Shown one piece after another: positions 27,162 through 36,162 of a DNA stretch of 64,000 nt. The notes beneath the pieces are model-generated. The model saw only the letters and a program-made list of their open reading frames with translations, ran no database searches and was not told the DNA's origin. Each line of letters starts with the position of its first letter. The first letter of the stretch is position 1. The translations under genes were made by a program, and so were the position numbers. The stretch is from Dorea formicigenerans (GTDB lineage Bacteria; Bacillota; Clostridia; Lachnospirales; Lachnospiraceae), in contig NZ_CP102279.1 of NCBI RefSeq assembly GCF_025150245.1, positions 2,725,423 to 2,789,422 of the forward strand, in the 5' to 3' direction.

Positions 27162-29052
27162 GACAACAAAAAAACCAGGTAAAAGGCTAAGTGCTGAAAA
27201 TATTGCTACTGGAAAACGTCTCCTCAAATATATTATGGACCTGTACAAGTACCGTTTTATCATGGTATTCATCTGCATCCTTTTAAGTGCTGTTGCATCC
27301 ATTTCTGTATCTCTGTCCTTAAAATATTTGCTTGATGATTATATTATTCCACTAATTGGGCAAAAATCTCCGAATTATACAGAGCTTTATCGGGCACTGA
27401 CCGTTTTGGGATGCATTTTCCTCGTAGGTGTGATTGCAACATTTACCTATACAAGAATGATGGTATACATTGGACAGGGCGTGTTAAAAAAAGTGCGCGA
27501 CGATATGTTTGAGCACATGCAGACACTGCCAATCCGCTACTTTGACCAGAACACGAACGGATCTATCATGAGCCTTTACACGAACGATACTGATACATTA
27601 AGACAGATGATCAGCCAGGCTATCCCACAGGCACTGATGTCATTTTTCACTATCGTCGTAACATTTATCTCCATGCTCGTGCTAAGCCCGCTTCTTACCG
27701 TTCTTGCAGTGCTCATCATCGGGGTTCTGATCTCTGCAACAAAGGCTATCGGCGCAAACAGTGGAAAATATTTCATCCGTCAGCAGATGGCGCTGGCAGA
27801 TGTGACTGGATTTATTGAAGAGCGTATGAACGGGCAGCGTGTCATCAAAGTCTTCAATCACGAAGAAATTTCAGAAAAAGAGTTCGACGAACTAAATGAC
27901 GCATTGTTCGAGTGCGCTGCAAATGCAAACAAATATGCAAATATGATGGGACCGGTCATCGGAAACATCGGAAACCTCCAGTTCGTACTGACTGCAGTTC
28001 TCGGTGGACTTCTTTCAGTCACTGGTGTGGGCGGTATTACCATCGGTGTCATCGCTTCTTACCTGCAGTTTACAAAGAGCTTTACCCAGCCATTCATGCA
28101 GGTTGCACAGCAGTTCAATTCCATCGTCATGGCACTTGCAGGAGCAGAACGTATCTTTAAGCTCATTGACGAAGAACCGGAACAGGATACCGGTTCTGTC
28201 ACACTGGTCAATGCAAAAAAAGATGAGAATGGAACGATTACTGAATGCACAGAACGTACCGGTATGTGGGCATGGAAAAAGCCTGCTGACGAAAATGGTA
28301 CTGTGACTTATACTGAACTGACCGGAGATGTAAGATTCAAAGATGTGACATTTGGATACGATGAAGACAAAATTATTCTTCATGATATCAGCCTCTTTGC
28401 CAAACCTGGCCAGAAGCTGGCATTCGTAGGATCTACAGGCGCCGGCAAGACAACGATCACCAACCTGATCAATCGTTTCTACGACATTCAAAGCGGTGAG
28501 ATCCTTTATGACGGCATCGACATTACAAAAATCAGAAAAGATGACTTGCGCCGTTCCCTCGGAATCGTTCTTCAGGATACACATTTGTTCACCGGAACGA
28601 TCAAAGACAATATCCGTTACGGTAAACTGAATGCCACTGACGAAGAAATCTACAATGCTGCAAAACTTGCTCACGCGGACCAGTTCATCCAGATGCTGCC
28701 AAATGGTTACGATACATTACTAAGCGGTGACGGCGAGGAATTGTCCCAGGGACAAAGACAGCTTCTGTCTATTGCAAGAGCCGCTGTTGCCGATCCACCG
28801 GTACTGATTCTGGACGAGGCAACATCAAGTATTGATACCCGTACCGAGAGTATCGTACAGAAAGGTATGGACAATCTGATGAAGGGGCGTACCGTATTTG
28901 TTATCGCACACAGACTGTCCACAATTCGCAACAGTAACGCAATTATCGTCCTGGATCACGGTCGGATCATCGAACGCGGTGATCACGATGACCTGATTCA
29001 GCAAAAAGGAACCTATTATCAGCTTTATACCGGAAAATTGGAACTTTCCTAG
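27154..29052 (+). CDS. ABC exporter half-transporter with consensus ATP site
   Basis: The 632-residue partner of the preceding gene. Six membrane helices lie at about 30-340. A ~50-residue insert rich in acidic residues and Trp (TGMWAWKKPADENG) sits before the nucleotide-binding domain, as in other LmrD-type subunits. The ATP site is intact: GSTGAGKTT, LSQGQRQ, LILDEATSSID and VIAHRLST. So in the heterodimer one ATP site hydrolyses and the other regulates. GGAGGTGG precedes the ATG at 27154. Confidence 0.93.
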   Translation: MNKTTKKPGKRLSAENIATGKRLLKYIMDLYKYRFIMVFICILLSAVASISVSLSLKYLLDDYIIPLIGQKSPNYTELYRALTVLGCIFLVGVIATFTYTRMMVYIGQGVLKKVRDDMFEHMQTLPIRYFDQNTNGSIMSLYTNDTDTLRQMISQAIPQALMSFFTIVVTFISMLVLSPLLTVLAVLIIGVLISATKAIGANSGKYFIRQQMALADVTGFIEERMNGQRVIKVFNHEEISEKEFDELNDALFECAANANKYANMMGPVIGNIGNLQFVLTAVLGGLLSVTGVGGITIGVIASYLQFTKSFTQPFMQVAQQFNSIVMALAGAERIFKLIDEEPEQDTGSVTLVNAKKDENGTITECTERTGMWAWKKPADENGTVTYTELTGDVRFKDVTFGYDEDKIILHDISLFAKPGQKLAFVGSTGAGKTTITNLINRFYDIQSGEILYDGIDITKIRKDDLRRSLGIVLQDTHLFTGTIKDNIRYGKLNATDEEIYNAAKLAHADQFIQMLPNGYDTLLSGDGEELSQGQRQLLSIARAAVADPPVLILDEATSSIDTRTESIVQKGMDNLMKGRTVFVIAHRLSTIRNSNAIIVLDHGRIIERGDHDDLIQQKGTYYQLYTGKLELS

Positions 29053-29097
29053 GAAAAAATTGGTAATTTTGCACCGGAGGAATTTGTTAAAAATTTA

Positions 29098-29125
29098 TTG
29101 ATTTTGGAAATTAATAATGTATAAT
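29098..29125 (+). promoter_or_regulatory. pckA promoter
   Basis: TTGATT at 29098-29103 and TATAAT at 29120-29125 with a 16-bp spacer. A GGGAAATG/CATTTCCC hairpin (29138-29168) lies in the leader between it and pckA. Confidence 0.65.
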
Positions 29126-29201
29126 TAAATATGAATGGGGGAAATGTTCCAGCTATCGACCATTTCCCTTATTACATTTAAGAAAAGAGGTTTGGTTTAA
29201 G

Positions 29202-30806
29202 ATGGCAGAAATCAATTTAAGCAAGTATGGTATTACTGGAACTACAGAAATCGTGTATAACCCTTCCTACGAGTTATTATTTGAGGAGGAGACAAAACCT
29301 GAACTTGAAGGTTACGAAAAAGGACAGGTCAGTGAGCTCGGTGCAGTAAATGTAATGACAGGCATCTATACAGGACGTTCTCCTAAAGACAAATTTATTG
29401 TTATGGACGAGAATTCAAAAGACACAGTATGGTGGACATCTGATGAGTACAAGAATGACAATCATCCAGCTTCTGAAGAGACATGGAACGCTGTAAAGGA
29501 TCTTGCAATCAAAGAACTCTCCAACAAAAAGCTTTATGTTGTAGATGCATTCTGCGGTGCTAACAAAGATACCCGTATGGCAATTCGTTTTATCGTAGAA
29601 GTAGCTTGGCAGGCTCATTTCGTTACAAATATGTTCATTCAGCCAACTGAGGAGGAACTTAAAGATTTCGAGCCAGATTTCGTTGTATATAATGCTTCTA
29701 AAGCTAAAGTTGAAAACTACAAAGAGTTAGGCTTAAATTCAGAGACAGCTGTATTATTCAACATCACAAGCAAAGAGCAGGTTATCGTAAACACATGGTA
29801 TGGCGGAGAGATGAAAAAAGGACTGTTCTCTATGATGAATTACTTCCTTCCACTGAAGGGCATCGCTGCTATGCACTGCTCAGCTAACACAGATAAGAAT
29901 GGTGAGAACACAGCAATCTTCTTCGGACTTTCCGGAACAGGTAAGACAACACTTTCCACAGACCCGAAACGTCTTCTGATCGGTGACGATGAGCACGGTT
30001 GGGATGACAACGGAGTATTCAACTTCGAGGGTGGATGCTACGCTAAGGTTATCAACCTTGATAAAGAGTCTGAGCCAGATATCTACAATGCAATTAAGCG
30101 CAATGCTCTTCTTGAGAACGTAACACTTGACGCTGAAGGAAAGATTGATTTTGCTGATAAGAGCGTAACAGAGAACACTCGTGTTTCTTACCCGATTCAG
30201 CATATCGAGAACATTGTACGCCCGATTTCTTCTGCACCTGCAGCTAAGAACGTCATCTTCCTGTCAGCAGACGCATTCGGAGTACTTCCTCCAGTATCTG
30301 TACTGACACCAGAGCAGACACAGTACTACTTCCTGTCAGGATTTACAGCAAAACTTGCAGGAACAGAGCGTGGAATCACAGAGCCTACACCTACATTCTC
30401 AGCTTGCTTCGGACAGGCATTCTTAGAGCTGCATCCTACAAAATATGCAGAAGAGCTTGTTAAGAAGATGGAGAAGAGTGGAGCAAAGGCTTACCTTGTA
30501 AATACAGGATGGAATGGAACAGGAAAACGTATCTCCATCAAAGATACTCGTGGTATCATCGATGCAATCCTGAATGGAGATATCAAGAACGTTCCAACAA
30601 AGAAGATTCCTTACTTCAACTTTGAGGTTCCTACAGAGCTTACAGGTGTTGACACAGGAATCCTTGATCCTCGTGATACTTACGCTGACGCTTCCGAGTG
30701 GGAAGAGAAAGCAAAAGATCTTGCCGGAAGATTCATCAAGAACTTCGCAAAATACGAAGGAAACGAAGCTGGAAAAGCACTCGTATCCGCTGGACCACAG
30801 TTATAA
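29202..30806 (+). CDS. pckA: Phosphoenolpyruvate carboxykinase (ATP)
   Basis: The 534-residue ATP-type PckA interconverts oxaloacetate and PEP. In gut anaerobes it often runs toward oxaloacetate, fixing CO2 and making ATP. The kinase P-loop [11 protein letters not shown] is at about 241-251 and the metal site [11 protein letters not shown] shortly after. The arginine for the carboxylate is in GRSPKDKF near residue 58. Codon choice is noticeably stricter than in neighbours (GAG, ACA, AAG-rich), as in highly expressed genes. It is monocistronic, with its own promoter and a strong terminator. Confidence 0.97.
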   Translation: MAEINLSKYGITGTTEIVYNPSYELLFEEETKPELEGYEKGQVSELGAVNVMTGIYTGRSPKDKFIVMDENSKDTVWWTSDEYKNDNHPASEETWNAVKDLAIKELSNKKLYVVDAFCGANKDTRMAIRFIVEVAWQAHFVTNMFIQPTEEELKDFEPDFVVYNASKAKVENYKELGLNSETAVLFNITSKEQVIVNTWYGGEMKKGLFSMMNYFLPLKGIAAMHCSANTDKNGENTAIFFGLSGTGKTTLSTDPKRLLIGDDEHGWDDNGVFNFEGGCYAKVINLDKESEPDIYNAIKRNALLENVTLDAEGKIDFADKSVTENTRVSYPIQHIENIVRPISSAPAAKNVIFLSADAFGVLPPVSVLTPEQTQYYFLSGFTAKLAGTERGITEPTPTFSACFGQAFLELHPTKYAEELVKKMEKSGAKAYLVNTGWNGTGKRISIKDTRGIIDAILNGDIKNVPTKKIPYFNFEVPTELTGVDTGILDPRDTYADASEWEEKAKDLAGRFIKNFAKYEGNEAGKALVSAGPQL

Positions 30807-30823
30807 AAATTATAAAGACAAAC

Positions 30824-30883
30824 GTGCGCCACAAGGCGCACATACAAAGCTCCCGGGTTTTTACATCAACCCGGGAGCTTTTT
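30824..30883 (+). terminator. pckA terminators
   Basis: Two hairpins in a row: GTGCGCC/GGCGCAC (30824-30841), and AAAGCTCCCGGGTT with AACCCGGGAGCTTT (30846-30883) followed by a T run. The second is a classic strong intrinsic terminator. Confidence 0.9.
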
Positions 30884-30897
30884 CATTGTAAAATCTA

Positions 30898-31242
30898 TTA
30901 CTTAGTCTGTTTCAGTTTTGCAATTGACTTCTTCACGCACCACAGGCAGGTCGGAACACTGTAACAGCATGCTGCAATCCATGCTGCCTAATCCGCAAAA
31001 CAGATTGCTGTGTAGCCAAATGTTCCTACAAATCCAAGGCTGACAACTGCTCTTGCGACCATCTCCGCAGCACCTGAAAAAAACGGTTCTTCCGGAATAT
31101 CCAAGACCTTGTGCCACCATTCTTGTAACCGTCAGGATTCCAAGGCTCCAATAAAAAATTCCCATACAACTCAAATATTTTGCAGAAGCATCAAGCGCTC
31201 CAACAGCTTCAGCGGACTTTCCTTTACCATAGATGTCGTCAT
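30898..31242 (-). pseudogene. MATE efflux transporter remnant with internal deletion
   Basis: A short relic of a MATE-family drug/Na+ antiporter. The first codons (MTTSMVKESPLKLL, with AAAGGG upstream) match the family's N-terminus. Almost at once the frame shifts into sequence typical of the C-terminal end: ILTVTRMVAQGLGYSGRTVF in one frame and EMVARAVVSLGFVGTFGYTA in another, ending KKSIAKLKQTK. About 1 kb of middle sequence is missing. The apparent 90-codon ORF here is a by-product. Confidence 0.8.
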
Positions 31243-31321
31243 GGCCCTTTACCTCTGTCTGATATTTATTAGAGTATTATAGCACCATTTTTACACGTTT
31301 TCTATGTTCCATGTTTTATTC

Positions 31322-31552
31322 TCAATCATTATTCTCTTTCTTCTTTTCCTCTAACATATATTCGACCATCACTTCTCGAATATCGGAAGAACATCATGTC
31401 CCTTTTGGGCTTAATTCTTTGCATCTGTGCAAGGTGCAGGCTCCGGTCATTTTTCTGATATCATTTAACGTCTTTGCCCCTTGCTCCATTGCCTTTATAA
31501 TCTGACCTTTTGTAACATTTGAACAGTAACAAATAATCTCTTCATTTTTCAT
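31322..31552 (-). pseudogene. BFD-like (2Fe-2S) protein with an in-frame UGA
   Basis: Starts MKNEEIICYCSNVTKGQI, the pattern of small BFD-like [2Fe-2S] proteins, with the CxC pair at residues 8 and 10 and further cysteines in GACTLHRCKEL. At codon 53 a TGA (31394-31396) interrupts the frame exactly where relatives have the first Cys of a CC pair; reading on gives CSSDIREVMVEYMLEEKKKE to a second stop. It is either a gene broken by one TGC-to-TGA change or, less likely, a selenocysteine codon. A MATE relic next to it favours decay. RBS AGAGGA overlaps a long palindrome. Confidence 0.7.
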
Positions 31553-31561
31553 ATTCTATTC

Positions 31562-31605
31562 CTCTATGGCAAAATATTAATTTTTATTAATATTTTACCA
31601 TAGAG
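31562..31605. repeat. 19-bp-arm palindrome over the BFD-gene start region
   Basis: CTCTATGGCAAAATATTAA pairs with its inverted copy with a single mismatch and a 6-nt loop. In the BFD transcript it would cover the ribosome binding site. It may be an operator or the end of the dxs transcript; the lack of a clean U run on the minus strand argues against a simple terminator. Confidence 0.7.
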
Positions 31606-31699
31606 AATTTTTAGTTTCAACTTATATCTGATGTTTTCCTACGTATTTTCTGGAATTCCAAAATCCTGCCCTGGCTTAGGAACTTAGTCCGTACAACTC

Positions 31700-33457
31700 T
31701 TATGCAAAAATCCTTGCAACATCTTCCACAATCTGCTCTTTTGTAAGATGGTTGTCTTTTAATACTTCTGTCACATCGTATCGATCCAGGAACTCTTTTT
31801 TCAGTCCGAAATTTAAAACTTTCATATGACTGTCACCATAGAATCTGGCAATCTTCTCACCAAAACCACCGTCCAGAATTCCGTCTTCCAATGTAATTAC
31901 AACACTATGATCTTTCTTAAGATCTTCAAGCATTTCTTCATCCAGACCTGTAATGTAATACGGATTGATAACGGTTGCGTCTATTCCTGCTTTCTCTTTC
32001 ATCAGATCCGCCACATCATTTCCTAATCCGTAAAATGTTCCAAGTCCGAGAATTGCAACCTTACTTCCTTTTCTCGTCATCTCATACTTGTTTAGAATAC
32101 CGAAATCTTTTGTGACTTCTTTTCCGTCTGAAATCACCTCTCCACCGGGAAGCTTGATTGCAACCGGATGTTCTTTCTGCTCTATGCTCCAGTCCAGCAT
32201 TGCCAGATATTCTTCTTTTGTTGTCGGCGCAAGATAGACAAGATTCGGAATATTTGCCATCATCGGGATATCCTGCAGTCCAAGATGTGTCACATCGCTC
32301 ATTCCATAGACAGAACCACTGAACGTAACAATCGTTGCCGGGCTATTATCGATACATACATCCTGTGCAATCTGATCAAAGGTTCTCTGTACAAATGTGC
32401 TATACACACCATAGACCGGCTTTCCGCCATTTGCTGCGATTCCTGCTGCCAGTGCAACCGCTGTCTCCTCTGCAATTCCAACATCGACAAACTGCTGTCC
32501 TGCTTCTTTTCGCTTATCCTCTGTAAATCCCAGAACTGTCGGAGTTCCGGAAGTAATGGCAACAACTGCCGGATCTTCTTTCATCTTCTTCATGAGATAA
32601 TTGCACGTCACATCTGAGTAGTCTTCTTCTTCCATCTCATACAGAGGCTTTCCAGTCTCGATATGAAATGGTCCGTTGAAATGCCACTGCTCTTTGTGTT
32701 GTTCTGCCGGCGCATAACCTTTTCCTTTTAATGTATTGATATGCACAACGACTGCTTTTTTACTGTCCTTCACACTCTCAAATGCCTGAATCAGCTCAGC
32801 CACATCATTTCCATGGTCCACATAGATATAATCTAAGCCCATGGCACAGAACAGATTACACTCGGCCTGTCCATTCGTCTCACGAAGCAGCTTCAGATTC
32901 TGATAGATACCTCCGTGGTTCTCAGCAATCGACATATCATTGTCATTGACTACAATAATCAGATTGCCGCCAAGCTCTGCCGCGTAATCCAGTCCTTCTA
33001 ACGCCTCACCGCCGCTTAAAGAACCATCTCCGATTACCGCGATTACATTGCCATCTTCCCCATTGAGATCACGGGCTTTTGCAAGACCGCACGCCAGGCT
33101 CACAGATGTAGATGTATGTCCGACAGTAAAGAAATCATGCTCACTTTCATGCGGATTTGTATAACCGGACACATCGTCGTAATGCTCTTCATAGAGATAT
33201 GCGTCTTTTCTTCCTGTCAGCATCTTATGTGGATAGCTCTGGTGTGACACATCAAATACAATTTTATCTTTCGGCGAATCAAACACATAATGAAGCGCGA
33301 TTGTTGCCTCCACCATACCGAAATTCGGTCCGAAATGTCCGCCATGTTTACTTGCACGAATCAAAAGTGCATGGCGCATTTCCTCTGCAAGCTTTGGAAG
33401 TTCTGATACTTCTATCTTCTTCACATCCTCTGGTCCATTTATCTTTTCAATATACAT
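31700..33457 (-). CDS. dxs: 1-deoxy-D-xylulose-5-phosphate synthase-like enzyme
   Basis: A thiamine diphosphate enzyme of the DXS family, which condenses pyruvate and glyceraldehyde 3-phosphate for isoprenoid, thiamine and pyridoxal synthesis. Motifs: FDVSHQSYPHKMLTGR near residue 70, the ThDP site GDGSLSGGEALEGLDYA near 142-158 and NDNDMSIAENHGG; a transketolase pyrimidine-binding domain follows from about 285. At 585 residues it is some 35 shorter than housekeeping DXS, and it is paired with a MerR gene, so it may be an inducible paralogue (inference). AAGGAG lies 11 bases before the ATG. Confidence 0.85.
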   Translation of the reverse strand: MYIEKINGPEDVKKIEVSELPKLAEEMRHALLIRASKHGGHFGPNFGMVEATIALHYVFDSPKDKIVFDVSHQSYPHKMLTGRKDAYLYEEHYDDVSGYTNPHESEHDFFTVGHTSTSVSLACGLAKARDLNGEDGNVIAVIGDGSLSGGEALEGLDYAAELGGNLIIVVNDNDMSIAENHGGIYQNLKLLRETNGQAECNLFCAMGLDYIYVDHGNDVAELIQAFESVKDSKKAVVVHINTLKGKGYAPAEQHKEQWHFNGPFHIETGKPLYEMEEEDYSDVTCNYLMKKMKEDPAVVAITSGTPTVLGFTEDKRKEAGQQFVDVGIAEETAVALAAGIAANGGKPVYGVYSTFVQRTFDQIAQDVCIDNSPATIVTFSGSVYGMSDVTHLGLQDIPMMANIPNLVYLAPTTKEEYLAMLDWSIEQKEHPVAIKLPGGEVISDGKEVTKDFGILNKYEMTRKGSKVAILGLGTFYGLGNDVADLMKEKAGIDATVINPYYITGLDEEMLEDLKKDHSVVITLEDGILDGGFGEKIARFYGDSHMKVLNFGLKKEFLDRYDVTEVLKDNHLTKEQIVEDVARIFA

Positions 33458-33459
33458 CT

Positions 33460-33849
33460 TTACTTACACTCCTTTTCTTCCCAGGTTAAAACCCCTGTCT
33501 TCACAGCCTCTTCATACCTGGACACTTTATATTTCAAGCGTTCCATCGTTGCCTCAATCTGCTGTTTCTGTTCCTCTAAAATGTCATACTGTTCCTTTAG
33601 AAGCTGTCTTCTCGCCTCAAATGTAGAGTCTCCTATCTGGAATAATTTTACATATTCAATCAATGCTTCAATTGGAACTCCTGCACTTCGCATACAAACA
33701 GCATGCTCTACCCAGCCAAGATCCGATTCCTGATAGTTACGAATCCCACTTGCCGTTCTCGAAACTGGCGGGATTAAACCAATACGCTCATAATATCTAA
33801 GCGTATCTTGAGAAATCTTAAATTTCTCACTGACTTCTTTAATTGTCAT
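33460..33849 (-). CDS. MerR family transcriptional regulator
   Basis: A 129-residue MerR activator: winged HTH at 1-70 (EVSEKFKISQDTLRYYERIG) and a long dimer coiled coil at about 80-115 (LLKEQYDILEEQKQQIEAT). There is one cysteine in the DNA-binding half (AVCMRSAG) and one at the C-terminal end. It is two bases from dxs and its promoter has the 19-bp spacer of MerR-activated promoters. It resembles the AdhR/YraB group that senses aldehydes, but that is by operator shape only. Start ATG 33849 has AGGTG eight bases upstream. Confidence 0.9.
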   Translation of the reverse strand: MTIKEVSEKFKISQDTLRYYERIGLIPPVSRTASGIRNYQESDLGWVEHAVCMRSAGVPIEALIEYVKLFQIGDSTFEARRQLLKEQYDILEEQKQQIEATMERLKYKVSRYEEAVKTGVLTWEEKECK

Positions 33850-33878
33850 ACACAAAACACCTGCCTTCTACATGACAT

Positions 33879-33909
33879 ACTATAGCATCTGGAGTGAACT
33901 CCAAGTCAA
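33879..33909 (-). promoter_or_regulatory. MerR-type promoter with 19-bp spacer and dyad
   Basis: On the minus strand TTGACT (33904-33909), 19-bp spacer, TATAGT (33879-33884). The spacer contains the perfect palindrome TGGAGTTCACTCCA (33890-33903). The long spacer and central dyad are the hallmark of promoters twisted into register by MerR activators. Confidence 0.85.
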
Positions 33910-33957
33910 GAAAAATATGCAAATTCAAGAATGCCTCGGTGTTCTAGATTTTTCTTA

Positions 33958-33986
33958 GAAAAAAGAATGTGCCAGGGCACATTCTT
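33958..33986 (-). terminator. Terminator of the hypothetical gene at 34034-34546
   Basis: AAGAATGTGC pairs with GCACATTCTT around a CAGG-type loop, with six T residues following on the minus strand. Confidence 0.85.
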
Positions 33987-34033
33987 ACGCTAAGTGCATT
34001 GCATAACGCCAATGACGCTGCGCAACGACTAAA

Positions 34034-34546
34034 TTAAATAATATTCCAAAAACTCTTTTTCTTCTCTTCTATTGGCACAGGTTTCTTCTTACTGCGTACA
34101 ATCTGCGCCCGCATACCTATGTTGGTAAACTCCTGGCAAAGTTTTACCGCCTGCTCTTTGTTAAGACCATCTTTTGCCGCAAATGGTGTCTGGGATAATT
34201 GGATTTTTCTACTAAAATCGTATTTTTTTGCAAGCTGCACAAAGTCACTGCGCTGTCCAAAATATTCCATCACTCGTCCCAGTACGATTATCTGTCTTGA
34301 TGGGAACTTTGGAATGTCGCATTCTTCCGGCATCGACAGTATCTTATATTCTGCCTGATAATAATCCAGTGCTTCTTCAAAATATCCCGCACATTCCTCG
34401 TCCAGATTATCATAAAGTACCACCGGGACATTCGATACTATCCTGTCTGCATCCTCTTTTTCAATTCTTGTAAGAATCTGCAGATATCTTGATATTTCAA
34501 TATTATGGTTATTGCAATTTATCAGTTGAAACTGATATGTTTTCAT
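34034..34546 (-). CDS. Hypothetical protein (170 residues)
   Basis: I do not recognise this protein. It begins MKTYQFQLINCNNHNIEISR and has mixed alpha/beta character with no signal peptide or membrane segment. The C-terminal third (LNKEQAVKLCQEFTNIGMRAQIVRSKKK) resembles the helix-strand end of ribosomal L7/L12-like folds, where a lysine-rich tail follows. AGGAG sits six bases before the ATG at 34546 and a good terminator follows, so it looks like a real gene. It starts 10 bp after a GNAT gene and may be co-transcribed with it. Confidence 0.75.
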   Translation of the reverse strand: MKTYQFQLINCNNHNIEISRYLQILTRIEKEDADRIVSNVPVVLYDNLDEECAGYFEEALDYYQAEYKILSMPEECDIPKFPSRQIIVLGRVMEYFGQRSDFVQLAKKYDFSRKIQLSQTPFAAKDGLNKEQAVKLCQEFTNIGMRAQIVRSKKKPVPIEEKKKSFWNII

Positions 34547-34556
34547 ATGTGTCTCC

Positions 34557-35069
34557 TTAAAAAGCATAACTCATCTCATGCCATTCTTCATCGCCCCATA
34601 CAGAAGCAGAGATACCTTCGTCTTTGTAGCCCATTTTTTTATACATTTCCACTTTCTGTTCAAGGCATGTCAGTTTCAGCATCTTACGTCCGTTTGCCTG
34701 CTCACGCTTTACGTACTGGTTCATGATTTCTCTCGCAAGACCCTGCCTGCGGTATTCTGGCCGGACATCCAGCCCCAGAAGGAAAATATTCTTTCCTTTC
34801 GGATTATGTACTGTTATATCTGTGAAAAACTCATCACGAAATGCTTCTTCATCCGTTGCCAGTCCATTTAAAAATCCTGCGATCGTCCCAGTCTCTTTGT
34901 CCACTGCAACAAGAAAAAGTTCCGGTGCATGTTCCACCCTTTCAAACATATCTTTTTTAGAACATACCTCATGTGGTGGAAAACAAATCTTCTCAATCTC
35001 TGCTACTTCCTCTGCTTCATTTGCCCTGACAGATCGAAATTCGAATCTGTCTAATACATTTGCCGCCAT
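34557..35069 (-). CDS. GNAT family N-acetyltransferase
   Basis: A 170-residue acetyl-CoA-dependent acetyltransferase. The acetyl-CoA loop is in LDVRPEYRRQGLAREIM (motif A, RxxGxA type), and the N-terminal part (VAEIEKICFPPHE) resembles the arylalkylamine N-acetyltransferase-like group. Substrate unknown. GGAGG precedes the ATG. Confidence 0.85.
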   Translation of the reverse strand: MAANVLDRFEFRSVRANEAEEVAEIEKICFPPHEVCSKKDMFERVEHAPELFLVAVDKETGTIAGFLNGLATDEEAFRDEFFTDITVHNPKGKNIFLLGLDVRPEYRRQGLAREIMNQYVKREQANGRKMLKLTCLEQKVEMYKKMGYKDEGISASVWGDEEWHEMSYAF

Positions 35070-35154
35070 CTTTCTTTCCTCCCTATACTTTAATTACTGA
35101 CACTATATGATGCGAAGGTAAAACCCCCAATTATAATAGCCGCTTCATCTTTCG

Positions 35155-36129
35155 TTAAAAATGCAGACCTTGTATCGTACCTGCTATGATCATCATACCT
35201 CCGGTCACAGCCAAAGCCAGGGCAAGTGCCAGCCAGATGAACTGTTGTTTGCGTTTTTCTTTTGGAAATAATTCTTTTGGATAACCTTCCCGCCCAAGAT
35301 GTAACACATGATTGCCCAGATACAAAATTGCCAGTCCCACGCTGCCATCTATCATATAAATTCCCATAAACGCCGGTGAAAGCTGAGAAACCTGGCTGGT
35401 TGCTGTATCCATTACAAAGTTCCACATTCCACTTCCATTCATTCCAAGTGCTCTTGCCATCAGCTGCATCAAAAACTGCATCCCATAAAGCACCAGTACC
35501 GGAATGATATTATTGATTGCATGAAACATCACATTATAAAACATGTTGTTCGTCTCATAGACAAGATATCCGAGTACAATTCCAAGGAGAAATGTTGGGA
35601 AAAATCGTATGATACTTCCATGAAACAGACCAAACACTGCCGCTGTAACTAAAATTGGAATCCATTTTCCGTGTGTCTGATTCCAAATAGAATTAAAAAA
35701 TACACCACGAAACACTGCTTCTTCACAGATTGCTGGTGCAATTCCAACAACTATAATTGCTACTATCATGGAGGAACTTGTGAACATACTGCTTAATCCG
35801 ATTGATGTTTCAGTAACCATCTCCGGGGCAATATACATTTCAATCATGGTCACAACAGAAATTGCCTGACTCGCACCAAGGTAAATCAGTATCGTCCCCA
35901 TGACCTCTGTAAGCTTTGGCTTATGAATCGGAAACACCGACCGGAATTTTCCACCAAACACTGCCACTGCTCCAACTGCTGTGCCCAGTAAAATCAATTC
36001 TCCGATCAAAGACCGTCCCATTCCTAACCATCGTGGCAGAAAGTCACTGAACACAAATACTTCCAGACCTGCCAGGATGATTACCAGTAATCCCTGCCAA
36101 AGTCTTAACTGCTTTTTCTCATTTTCCAT
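35155..36129 (-). CDS. CPBP family intramembrane metalloprotease
   Basis: A 324-residue polytopic membrane protein with the CPBP/Abi domain. The glutamate pair lies in AICEEAVFRGVFFN (EExxxR), then FGLFHGSIIRFFPTFLLG and NVMFHAINN supply the conserved histidines. About eight membrane segments are visible. In other bacteria such proteases process peptides or give self-immunity to bacteriocins; no peptide gene is next to it. Start ATG 36129 has AAGGTG six bases upstream. Confidence 0.88.
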   Translation of the reverse strand: MENEKKQLRLWQGLLVIILAGLEVFVFSDFLPRWLGMGRSLIGELILLGTAVGAVAVFGGKFRSVFPIHKPKLTEVMGTILIYLGASQAISVVTMIEMYIAPEMVTETSIGLSSMFTSSSMIVAIIVVGIAPAICEEAVFRGVFFNSIWNQTHGKWIPILVTAAVFGLFHGSIIRFFPTFLLGIVLGYLVYETNNMFYNVMFHAINNIIPVLVLYGMQFLMQLMARALGMNGSGMWNFVMDTATSQVSQLSPAFMGIYMIDGSVGLAILYLGNHVLHLGREGYPKELFPKEKRKQQFIWLALALALAVTGGMMIIAGTIQGLHF

Positions 36130-36162
36130 ATATTTCACCTTACCATCCAAGTCTGCTGTATT

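Noticed and set aside
28015-28674. 219-codon ORF on the minus strand
   Set aside because: Antisense to the second ABC half-transporter; cysteine/serine-rich low-quality translation typical of shadows.
30902-31174. 90-residue Cys/Trp-rich novel protein
   Set aside because: It is a frameshifted reading of MATE sequence; the correct family motifs appear in the adjacent frames.
35090-35425. 111-codon ORF on the minus strand
   Set aside because: Lies in another frame of the CPBP protease gene and has no independent support.
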